Shown piece after piece: positions 1-5,809 of a stretch of DNA of 5,906 bases. A program made the translations under genes and the position numbers. The DNA is from a bacterium (GTDB taxonomy: Bacteria; Electryoneota; RPQS01): NCBI GenBank assembly GCA_028711875.1, contig JAQTRJ010000154.1:1-5906 (forward strand), in the 5' to 3' direction. The number at the start of each line of letters is the position of its first letter. Positions within the stretch are counted from its first letter, which is position 1. A model generated the notes under the pieces. The model did not search any database, was not told the DNA's origin, and saw only the letters and a list, made by a program, of their open reading frames with translations.

Positions 1-108
1 GAGCTTCTTCGAATCGCGTCCGATCGCTCGCAGTTTTTTCCCGCTGCTCAGCAGCAGTTCCGCCACGACGCTTCCCGTATTCCCCGTTGCTCCCGTAATG
101 GCGTGCAT
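1..108 (-). CDS. NmrA-type NAD(P)-binding protein, N-terminal part (runs off the left edge)
   Basis: The first 36 codons of a minus-strand gene are visible, beginning MHAITGATGNTGSVVAELLL and continuing to a GRDSKKL-like stretch. The GATGNTG segment (residues 6-12) is the glycine-rich turn of a Rossmann fold, and the following helix plus a beta strand ending in an Arg (IGRD) is the usual start of NmrA-like / atypical short-chain dehydrogenase proteins, which bind NAD(P)H and act as redox sensors, quinone reductases or sugar/quinone-modifying enzymes. The Arg after the second strand often favours NADPH (family knowledge). The start is supported by an AAGGAG ribosome binding site 5 nt upstream. 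It follows the lipoate ligase gene by 49 bp on the same strand with no evident terminator between them, so it may be co-transcribed, though nothing links it functionally to the complex. The exact function cannot be read from this fragment. Confidence 0.8.
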   Translation of the reverse strand, partial: MHAITGATGNTGSVVAELLLSSGKKLRAIGRDSKKL

Positions 109-113
109 TGCGT

Positions 114-119
114 CTCCTT
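114..119 (-). promoter_or_regulatory. Ribosome binding site of the NmrA-type gene
   Basis: On the minus strand this reads AAGGAG, 5 nt before the ATG at 108-106. It lies in the 49-bp gap after the lipoate ligase stop codon. It fixes the start codon and shows that this gene has its own initiation site rather than depending on coupling. No hairpin followed by a T-run is visible in the gap. Confidence 0.7.
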
Positions 120-157
120 CCTTTCATCTTCTTTTCGGTGTCTGTTCATCCAATAGC

Positions 158-811
158 TCAGGCTTCTGGAGGAAACGGTGGTTGCATCAACCGATCATAC
201 TCCTCTTCCACCTCTCTGTGGACCGCGTCAAATTCCAGGCGGAATCCCTGCTCGTCCAGCGACGTCACAAAATCCGCATGGCCGCGCGCTGCGCGATAAT
301 CCGGCATGCGCGGCGGCAGCGCCAAATAACGTTCGATCATTCGCGGATCTTCGGCGACGTTGACGATGGCGTGATAGAACACGACCTCGCGATTGCGATA
401 GATCGCCGTACCCGCGATCTTTCGTCCGTGCCGCGCGATATCCGACGTTCCTGCGTGTTCGAGTTCGGTTACGCCAAGCGCATGGAGCGCGCGGATGATA
501 ACGCCATTAAAGAGACAGAAATAGTCCGACGATTTTTGCTGCTGCTTGCCAAACAAGGCGAAGGCCACAGCGAGCATGCGCGGCGAGAGTATCACCGCGC
601 ATCCGCCCGTGTTGCGCCGCATCACCGGAATTCCATCGGCAAGAATCGTCTCGACGTTCAGCTCAACGCGCGGATCGCTGCCCTTGCCAATCACCGCCAT
701 GCGCCGCGGCGGAACGAATACCCGGCAGCGATGCGTCTCGCCATCCGGCGCGTGCAGGTCCGCGTCGGGCAGGTCATAGGGCATCACCCGCAGAGAGTCC
801 GCGTCCGTCAT
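158..811 (-). CDS. Lipoate-protein ligase A family protein (BPL/LplA/LipB fold), short form
   Basis: This 217-residue protein probably attaches or transfers lipoyl (or octanoyl) groups to the E2 lipoyl domain encoded upstream in the same operon. Family signatures are visible: RRNTGGCAV (residues 65-73), matching the RRxGGG substrate-binding loop of LplA; SDIARHGRKIAGTA (123-136), containing the conserved lysine (K131) that contacts the acyl-AMP; and a YHAIVNV strand (146-152) in the place of the usual HHGTLL. A YRAARGHADFVTSL segment (172-185) fits the region that closes the catalytic domain. The third glycine of the GGG loop is Cys71. Classical LplA has about 330 residues with a C-terminal accessory domain; this protein ends after the catalytic domain. 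The start is the ATG at 811-809, overlapping the E3 stop codon as TGATG, which implies translational coupling. An upstream in-frame ATG would add 40 residues lying inside E3 and not resembling the family. Whether it is a ligase or an acyltransferase is inferred, not shown. Confidence 0.82.
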   Translation of the reverse strand: MTDADSLRVMPYDLPDADLHAPDGETHRCRVFVPPRRMAVIGKGSDPRVELNVETILADGIPVMRRNTGGCAVILSPRMLAVAFALFGKQQQKSSDYFCLFNGVIIRALHALGVTELEHAGTSDIARHGRKIAGTAIYRNREVVFYHAIVNVAEDPRMIERYLALPPRMPDYRAARGHADFVTSLDEQGFRLEFDAVHREVEEEYDRLMQPPFPPEA

Positions 812-2160
812 CACAGATGCAGCGGCTTTCCCGACGCCTTGAAACCCGCTTCGAGCACGGTTTCGCTGACCGTCGGATGCGCGTGCACGACGCGCGTCAG
901 ATCGTCGAGCGTGCCTTCTGTCTTCATGCACATCGCCGCTTCGGAGATCAGATCGGTGGCGCGCGACGCGACGACGTGCACGCCGAGAATTTCGCCGTAT
1001 TTCTGATCGGCCAGCACTTTCACAAATCCTTCCGCGTTGCCCTCGACGATGGCCTTGCTGTTCACGTTCAGCGGAAAATCCCCCCGCACGTAGGCAATGC
1101 CCTCGCGTTGGAGCTGCTCCTCCGTGCGTCCTACGGCGCCGATCTCCGGGTCCATGTAGATCGTCACCGGCATATGCAGATCATCCACCGCCTCGTTCAA
1201 TCCGGCGATGTGATTCACCGCGCACACGCCCTGCGCCGAGGCCACGTGCGCGAAAATCTTGCCGGTCACGTCGCCGATGGCGTAAACCGACGGCACGCTG
1301 GTCTGCATGAACTCGTTCACAACGACAAAACCGCTTTCGAGATCGAGCGGCACGTCGCTCATCTCTGGCAACACCGCCGCACGCCGTTCGCAATTGACGA
1401 CCAAATCGCAGGCGACGGTCTCATCCCCCACGATGATGCCGCTCGCGTCACCGCCGATGATCGCGCTCTCGGTCAGCACGCGGATTCCCTGCCGCTTGAA
1501 CTTGTCGGCGATAAACTGCGTCAGCGCAGCGTCCAGCCAACCCATCAGCTTCGGCTCGGCCGTGACCACAGTCACGGTTTTTCCGATCAGCCGCAGCATG
1601 CTCGCCATTTCGCAGGCTACCGTATCGCCGCCCGCCACCACGATCCGCTCGGGCAGATGATCGCGCGTATAGAGAGCGTCAATCTCGACGAGCTGGCTTT
1701 CCGGAACAAATTTCAGCGGTGCGAGATCGGGGCGCGATCCGGTGGCGATGATCGTATGGCGAGTCTCATACGTCTCGTCTCCGACGGTAACGCGCGTTCC
1801 CCCGACAAGCTTGCCTTCGCCCGTGATCACGTCCACTTTATTTTTCTTCATCAAGAACTCGACGCCCTTGACCAGCTTGGTCACGATGCGATCCTTCTCG
1901 CTCGCCGCTCGCTTCCAGTCGAAACGAATCGCCTTTGGATCCACGCCCGCTACGCCGAACGCCGCGCTGCTCAGCACGCGATCATAGACGCGCGCGCATT
2001 CCATGAATCGCCGCGAGGGCACGCAGCCCCAGTTCAAACACATGCCTCCCAATTTGCTTTTTTCGACCACCGCGGTCTTTAAACCGAGCTGCGCCGCGCG
2101 AATCGCCGCCACGTAGCCGCCGGGTCCGCCGCCGATAATCATCACGTCGTATGAGTTCAT
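811..2160 (-). CDS. lpdA: Dihydrolipoamide dehydrogenase (E3), with atypical NAD-binding motif
   Basis: This 449-residue flavoprotein of the pyridine nucleotide-disulfide oxidoreductase family reoxidises dihydrolipoyl groups on E2. The N-terminal FAD motif is canonical (IIGGGPGG, residues 8-15), as are IIATGSRP (137-144) and SVYAIGDV (291-298). The redox disulfide is Cys41-Cys46 in GGMCLNWGCVPSR; the usual lysine after PS/PT is Arg50. The C-terminal dimerisation domain has the active-site HAHPTVSE (His428, Glu433). The central NAD domain departs from the family: GxGxxG reads GGDTVA (177-182, so Gly177, Asp179, Ala182), the acidic residue ending the second strand is Thr200 (VTVVTAEP), and the usual GRRPN segment reads ERRAA (258-262). 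Length is near normal (about 460-475). The start ATG has AAGGA 6 nt upstream, overlapping the E2 stop. Family membership is certain; NAD+ as acceptor is less so. Confidence 0.93.
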   Translation of the reverse strand: MNSYDVMIIGGGPGGYVAAIRAAQLGLKTAVVEKSKLGGMCLNWGCVPSRRFMECARVYDRVLSSAAFGVAGVDPKAIRFDWKRAASEKDRIVTKLVKGVEFLMKKNKVDVITGEGKLVGGTRVTVGDETYETRHTIIATGSRPDLAPLKFVPESQLVEIDALYTRDHLPERIVVAGGDTVACEMASMLRLIGKTVTVVTAEPKLMGWLDAALTQFIADKFKRQGIRVLTESAIIGGDASGIIVGDETVACDLVVNCERRAAVLPEMSDVPLDLESGFVVVNEFMQTSVPSVYAIGDVTGKIFAHVASAQGVCAVNHIAGLNEAVDDLHMPVTIYMDPEIGAVGRTEEQLQREGIAYVRGDFPLNVNSKAIVEGNAEGFVKVLADQKYGEILGVHVVASRATDLISEAAMCMKTEGTLDDLTRVVHAHPTVSETVLEAGFKASGKPLHL

Positions 2161-2166
2161 AGGAAG

Positions 2167-2171
2167 TCCTT
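2167..2171 (-). promoter_or_regulatory. Ribosome binding site of the E3 gene
   Basis: The minus strand reads AAGGA, 6 nt before the E3 ATG at 2160-2158, with its first base being the last base of the E2 stop codon (TGA, 2173-2171). The arrangement suggests that ribosomes ending E2 can re-initiate on E3. Confidence 0.6.
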
Positions 2172-3478
2172 CATTCGAGCAGCATGGTGACCGGATTGGC
2201 GAGTCGCTTCATCAGATCGAGCAGAAAACGCGACACGTCGCCGCCGTCCACGATTCGGTGATCGGCGCTGAGCGAGAGCGGCAGCACGTGGCCGGGAACG
2301 ATATGTCCATTGCGCACCACCGGTTTTTCCATAATTCTGCCCACACCCAGAATGGCAACCTCAGGATAGTTGATAATCGGCACGCCGAAAGTCCCCGCCA
2401 GCGAACCGTAATTCGTAAGGCTGAACGTGCCGCCGCGAATCTCATCCAGCGAGAGTTTCCGCGCACGCGCGCGCGCCGCATAGTCCGCGACAATCTCCGC
2501 CAGTTCCGCGATGCTCCGCTGCTCGGCGTCACGAATCACGGGAACGATCAGTCCGTCCGGCGTGTCCACCGCGATCCCGACGTTGAAAAAACGTTGATAA
2601 ACGACCCGGTTGTGGTCGAGATCGAGACGGCAGTTAAGCTTGGGATGCGCTTGCAGCGAGAGCGCGACGGCACGAATCACGAACGGCAGATACGACAACG
2701 CAACGCCCCGTTCGGCCAGCGCCGCTTTCAGATCGCGACGCAGCGCAACCAGCGCGGAAACCTCGACCTCTTCATGCGCGGTCAGATGGGGCGCGGTGAA
2801 TTTCGATTGCACCATCCGCGCGATGATGGTCTTTCGGATTTGCGAAAGCTCCTCGTACTCGACGCGCGACGGCGCAGACTCCGTTGTCACGGGCGCATCG
2901 CGTCTCGTCGCGGGCGCTGTCGCCTTCGGCGACCTTGCCGCGCGCTGCACGTCTTCCTTCATCACGCGACCGCCCGGCCCGCTGCCGCTGAGCGCGCGAA
3001 GATCCACGCCCAAGTCCTTCGCCATTTTTCTCGCAACGGGCGACGCGAGCACCTTCTGCGGCTCCCCGTGCGCAACTCGTCCGGCTTCCTCGATTCCTTC
3101 TCCCGTGGCCGGCAGAAACGCGTCGTCGTGAGCCACTTCGGTCTGACCGACCACGCCGAAGCCTTTTTCCTCCACCTGCTCGACATGCGGACGCGACGGA
3201 GCGGGCTTGCCGCGCGCGATCTCGATTTCGTCGCCCTGACCTTCCACTTCGAGTTCGGCCAGCACGTCGCCGACGTGGATCACCTGACCGGCTTTTCCGA
3301 ACAGCGCGCGAATCACGCCCGTGCGCGGCGCGGGAATATCGGCCACCACTTTGTCGGTCTCAACTCTCACCAGCGAATCGCCCTCGTTGACCGTCTGGCC
3401 TTTCCTGACGTGCCATTCGAGGATTTTCCCCTCGTGAATGCCTTCGCCGATGTCTGGAAATTTGAAAACGAATATCAT
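2171..3478 (-). CDS. pdhC: Dihydrolipoamide acyltransferase (E2 core) of a 2-oxo acid dehydrogenase complex
   Basis: This 435-residue E2 transfers the acyl group from its lipoyl arm to CoA and forms the structural core of the complex. Domains in order: one N-terminal lipoyl domain (about 1-78) with the lipoyl lysine Lys43 in ETDKVVAD; a long, partly acidic linker (about 80-143); a peripheral subunit-binding domain (145-180, ASPVARKMAKDLGVDL then GSGPGGRVMKEDV) that docks E1/E3; an Ala/Pro/Thr-rich linker (181-204); and the catalytic domain (about 205-435) with TFSLTNYGSLAGTFG (351-365), PIINYPEVAILGVGRI (367-382) and the active-site SADHRIVDGGD (404-414, His407 and Asp411). The catalytic domain resembles both Gram-positive PDH E2 and branched-chain E2, so the substrate is open. 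The start ATG has only a weak upstream GAAG. An in-frame stop 12 nt further up rules out an extension. The gene is separated from E1-beta by 63 bp containing a palindromic hairpin, and lies 10 bp before E3. Confidence 0.93.
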   Translation of the reverse strand: MIFVFKFPDIGEGIHEGKILEWHVRKGQTVNEGDSLVRVETDKVVADIPAPRTGVIRALFGKAGQVIHVGDVLAELEVEGQGDEIEIARGKPAPSRPHVEQVEEKGFGVVGQTEVAHDDAFLPATGEGIEEAGRVAHGEPQKVLASPVARKMAKDLGVDLRALSGSGPGGRVMKEDVQRAARSPKATAPATRRDAPVTTESAPSRVEYEELSQIRKTIIARMVQSKFTAPHLTAHEEVEVSALVALRRDLKAALAERGVALSYLPFVIRAVALSLQAHPKLNCRLDLDHNRVVYQRFFNVGIAVDTPDGLIVPVIRDAEQRSIAELAEIVADYAARARARKLSLDEIRGGTFSLTNYGSLAGTFGVPIINYPEVAILGVGRIMEKPVVRNGHIVPGHVLPLSLSADHRIVDGGDVSRFLLDLMKRLANPVTMLLE

Positions 3479-3508
3479 GATTTTATCGCTTCAGCCAATT
3501 GAGGCGGT

Positions 3509-3527
3509 GCGAATCCGGGAGATTCGC
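3509..3527. repeat. Palindromic hairpin element between E1-beta and E2
   Basis: The arms GCGAATC (3509-3515) and GATTCGC (3521-3527) are perfect inverted repeats of 7 bp around a 5-nt CGGGA loop, inside the 63-bp gap between the two genes. With its flank (3509-3534), the minus strand matches the third hairpin of the 99-bp repeat at 5870-5894, with one substitution and one 1-nt indel. No T-run follows the hairpin on the minus strand, so it does not look like a rho-independent terminator. It may affect mRNA processing or stability between the E1 and E2 cistrons, which is inference. Confidence 0.75.
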
Positions 3528-3541
3528 GGCCGCGCGAGTCA

Positions 3542-4519
3542 TCATCCTTTCAGCGTGCGCTCGATCTCGAACAACACGCGATCCGCGCCGAAAAAATATA
3601 AATCCTCGCTCTTGGGCAGCGGGGGAATCGTGTCGTTGCCGGTCAGCCGCCGCGGCGGAGCTTCGAGGGAATAAAAGGCGTGCTCGTTCACCCGCGCGAT
3701 AATTTCCGCCGCCACGCCGAAGCTCTGCGGCGCTTCGTGCACGACCAGAAGCCGCCCGGTCTTCTTCACCGAGTCCACAAGGGCGGCCGTGTCCATCGGG
3801 TAAATCGTCCGCAGATCAATCAGCTCCACCGAGATTCCGCGCTGCTTCGCTTCGACCAGCGCCTGCTGACAAACGCGGATCAGCGCTCCGTAGGCAACCA
3901 GCGTGAGATCGGTTCCTTCCTGCAACACGCGCGCCTTGCCGATGGGAATGCGGTAGAGTCCGTCGGGCACTTCCTGCTTGACGGCGCGGTAGATTCTCTT
4001 CGGCTCGAGAAACAACACGGGATCGTTCTCTTCGATCGCGCTGATGAGCAGTCCCTTCGCGTCGTAGGGCGTGGACGGCATGACCACTTTCAGCCCGGGG
4101 ATGTGACCGTACACGGCTTCCAGGCTGTCGCTGTGCAGTTCGAGCGCGCGCACGCCGCCGCCGTTGGGAAAGCGGACCACCACCGGCATCGGTTTTTCGC
4201 CGCGCGTGCGATAACGGAAGCGCGCGAGATGCGAGACGATCTGATTGAACGCGGGATGCACGAAACCGTCGAACTGAATTTCCACCACCGGGCGCAGTCC
4301 CGCGACGGCCATGCCCACGGCCGCGCCGACCAGCGAGGATTCCGCGAGCGGCGAGTCGAACACGCGCCGCGCGCCATACTTCTTCTGCAAACCCTCCGTC
4401 GCGCGGAACACGCCGCCTTCCACGCCCACGTCTTCGCCGAAAATCATCACGGTCTCATCGTCGGCAAGTTTAAGATCGAGTGCCGACTTCACCGCCTGAA
4501 TCAACGTCATGACGGCCAT
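3542..4519 (-). CDS. pdhB: 2-oxo acid dehydrogenase E1 component, beta subunit (pyruvate dehydrogenase type)
   Basis: This 325-residue transketolase-like protein pairs with the alpha subunit to form the alpha2beta2 E1 that decarboxylates a 2-oxo acid using thiamine diphosphate. The pyrimidine-binding domain (about 4-180) includes MIFGEDVGVEGGVFRATEGL (25-44), DSPLAESSLVGAAVGMAVAG (55-74) with Glu60 expected to contact ThDP N1', and ELHSDSLEAVYGHIPG (127-142). It continues through VVMPSTPYDAKGLL (145-158) and FLEPKRIYRAVKQEVP (170-185). The C-terminal transketolase domain has LRTIYPMDTAALVDSVKKTG (236-255) and VVHEAP (259-264). Length is exactly that of typical E1-beta proteins (about 325). 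The segment around HSDSLEA and STPYDAKGLL resembles Bacillus PdhB; the tail (LTGNDTIPPLPKSEDL) is less PDH-specific. It starts 1 nt after the E1-alpha stop, with AAGGAG 10 nt upstream, so the two subunits should be made in coupled, roughly equal amounts. Confidence 0.95.
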   Translation of the reverse strand: MAVMTLIQAVKSALDLKLADDETVMIFGEDVGVEGGVFRATEGLQKKYGARRVFDSPLAESSLVGAAVGMAVAGLRPVVEIQFDGFVHPAFNQIVSHLARFRYRTRGEKPMPVVVRFPNGGGVRALELHSDSLEAVYGHIPGLKVVMPSTPYDAKGLLISAIEENDPVLFLEPKRIYRAVKQEVPDGLYRIPIGKARVLQEGTDLTLVAYGALIRVCQQALVEAKQRGISVELIDLRTIYPMDTAALVDSVKKTGRLLVVHEAPQSFGVAAEIIARVNEHAFYSLEAPPRRLTGNDTIPPLPKSEDLYFFGADRVLFEIERTLKG

Positions 4520-4520
4520 G

Positions 4521-5663
4521 TCAGCGACTCTCCTTTCCGCCGAGAAAATCCTTCAGCGCGGCGGCCTGCGCGTCGAGTTCCGGAACTCGCGCGGCGAACA
4601 CGTGATCGAAGATTTCGTCGGGAGCGTTCGGCGGGAATTTCTCGGCCTCGGCGAATTCTTCGTCGGCCTTTCGCTGCGCGTCGGTTTTCGCCCGCTGCTC
4701 GCGCTCGTCGTCCCAAAGATTGGTCGCTTCAAGATATTTTCTCAGGCGCAGCAGCGGATCGCGCGCCTTCCAGAGTTCCTCTTCTTCCAACGCGCGATAT
4801 TTCGAGGGATCGTCCGAGGTCGTGTGCGCGCCCATGCGGTAGGTCACGCCTTCGATGAGCACGGGTCCGCGCCCGGCGCGCGCGTGCTGCACCGCGTCTT
4901 TCGTCGCGCGATAGACGGCCAAGAGATCGTTGCCGTCCACCTGAATTCCCGGCATGCCGTAGGCGACGGCTTTCTGCGCGATCGTTTCCGATTTCGTCTG
5001 CCGCGCGCGCGGATGGGAAATCGCGTAGTGATTGTTGTTGCAGAAAAATACGACCGGGCAATGGAACACCGCCGCCCAGTTCAGGGCTTCGTGGAAATCG
5101 CCTTCCGATGTCCCGCCGTCGCCGAAATAGGTGAGGACCACTTCCTGGCGATTTTTGTAGCGGATCGCGTGACCGATGCCCGCCGCGTGCAGAAGCTGTG
5201 ACGAGATCGGCACCGACGCCGGCAGCACGCGCACGCCGTGCGGATAGACGTTGCCGTGTTCGCTGCCCGCGAAATAGAGATAGACGCGAGCAAGCGGCAC
5301 GCCGCGCACGAGCCACGCGCCCAGTTCGCGATAGGCCGGAACCATCCAGTCGTCCTTCTCGAGCGCGAGTGCGCTGCCGACCGCGCACGCTTCCTGACCG
5401 AGGCTCGGCGGCAGCGTATACAGTCGTCCCTGCCGCTGCAGCGACACCGCCTTGAGATCGGCCACGCGCGCCAGCCACATCATCCGATAGCCTTCGAGCA
5501 GCTTCTCATCGGAGAGTTCGGGCCGCCAGTCCGCGCCGACGAGCCGGCCGTGTTCATCGAGAATCTCGAGCGGCTTGCCGCGCAGCGGATCGAACGCTTC
5601 GAACAACGATATCGCGGACGGCTTGGTCATGCGCCGGGTAGTTTTCTGTTCCGTTTCTGTCAT
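4521..5663 (-). CDS. pdhA: 2-oxo acid dehydrogenase E1 component, alpha subunit (pyruvate dehydrogenase type)
   Basis: This first gene of the operon encodes the ThDP/Mg2+-binding subunit of E1, 380 residues from the chosen start. The conserved body begins at about residue 32 (LEILDEHGRLVGADWRPELS). It includes RQGRLYTLPPSLGQEA (77-92), DDWMVPAYRELGAWLVRG (104-121), the thiamine-diphosphate motif from GDGGTSEGD (181-189) to FFCNNNHYAIS (206-216), and the conserved loop TYRMGAHTTSDDPSKYR (274-290). This resembles the Bacillus-type PDH alpha subunit, and the SDDPSKYR loop also occurs in branched-chain enzymes. A charged C-terminal helix (about 318-345) follows. Two Met starts are possible: 5663 (380 aa) and 5630 (369 aa); neither has a clear Shine-Dalgarno sequence, and the conserved region begins after both. 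The frame is also open upstream through the tandem repeats, but that part has no family resemblance. The stop lies 1 nt before the E1-beta start. Confidence 0.94.
   Translation of the reverse strand: MTETEQKTTRRMTKPSAISLFEAFDPLRGKPLEILDEHGRLVGADWRPELSDEKLLEGYRMMWLARVADLKAVSLQRQGRLYTLPPSLGQEACAVGSALALEKDDWMVPAYRELGAWLVRGVPLARVYLYFAGSEHGNVYPHGVRVLPASVPISSQLLHAAGIGHAIRYKNRQEVVLTYFGDGGTSEGDFHEALNWAAVFHCPVVFFCNNNHYAISHPRARQTKSETIAQKAVAYGMPGIQVDGNDLLAVYRATKDAVQHARAGRGPVLIEGVTYRMGAHTTSDDPSKYRALEEEELWKARDPLLRLRKYLEATNLWDDEREQRAKTDAQRKADEEFAEAEKFPPNAPDEIFDHVFAARVPELDAQAAALKDFLGGKESR
4530..4535 (-). promoter_or_regulatory. Ribosome binding site of the E1-beta gene
   Basis: The minus strand reads AAGGAG inside the last codons of E1-alpha, 10 nt before the ATG at 4519-4517. 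It favours this start over the in-frame ATG three codons later (4510-4508). Confidence 0.6.
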
Positions 5664-5710
5664 GGGCTGAAATGAAATGCGAAAAATCGAAAAGACGAAA
5701 ATTTGTATTC
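5664..5710 (-). promoter_or_regulatory. A+T-rich leader upstream of pdhA, probable promoter/5'UTR region
   Basis: These 47 bp are about 66% A+T in an otherwise GC-rich window and sit between the 99-bp repeats and the operon's first gene, where a promoter or 5' leader is expected. On the minus strand there is a weak -10-like TACAAAT near 5708-5702, but no convincing -35 partner at the usual distance, so no specific promoter is claimed. The stretch also holds three evenly spaced TTTTCG hexamers. No good ribosome binding site precedes the ATG at 5663. Confidence 0.3.
5680..5701. repeat. Three CGAAAA/TTTTCG hexamers at exact 8-bp spacing
   Basis: CGAAAA occurs on the plus strand at 5680-5685, 5688-5693 and 5696-5701, a period of 8 bp, in the pdhA leader. 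It could be chance low-complexity sequence or a binding array; nothing else supports a function. Confidence 0.4.
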
Positions 5711-5809
5711 CCGTAGCGCCGCACTGCTGTGCGCTCTTCCCGTAGCGCCGCATGGATATGCGCCATTTCCCGCGGCGGCGAATCTCCCTATTCGCCCCAA
5801 CCACCCGAA
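5711..5809. repeat. 99-bp tandem repeat, copy 1 (three-hairpin unit)
   Basis: The unit starts CCGTAGCGCCGCAC and contains three successive potential hairpins. The first (5715-5735) pairs GCAC with GTGC around TGCT and extends through an AGC/GCT pairing across a bulge. The second (5749-5762) pairs CGCAT with ATGCG around GGAT. The third (5777-5796) pairs GGCGAAT with ATTCGCC around a 6-nt loop. The first two hairpins are themselves related, each beginning CGTAGCGCCGCA (5712 and 5741), so the unit has an internal roughly 29-bp half-repeat. The unit ends 48 bp before the pdhA ATG. Confidence 0.85.

Noticed and set aside
109..157. Terminator or promoter between the ligase and the NmrA-type gene
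   Set aside because: No hairpin with a T-run and no recognisable -35/-10 pair are visible in this short pyrimidine-rich (plus strand) gap; only the ribosome binding site is supported.
812..931. 40-residue N-terminal extension of the lipoate ligase inside the E3 gene
   Set aside because: The extension is Arg-rich out-of-frame translation of E3. The ATG at 811 overlapping the E3 stop gives a normal family N-terminus.
817..2082. Long plus-strand open frame opposite E3 (about 421 codons)
   Set aside because: It lies antisense to a clearly conserved enzyme, is Arg/His-rich with no recognisable domain, and is expected from GC-rich codon usage on the other strand. The same holds for the long plus-strand frames at 98-1006, 2258-3502 and 3680-4858.
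3509..3527. Rho-independent terminator after E1-beta
   Set aside because: The hairpin has no following T-run on the minus strand, and a terminator would cut off E2 and E3. A repeat-family palindrome explains it better.
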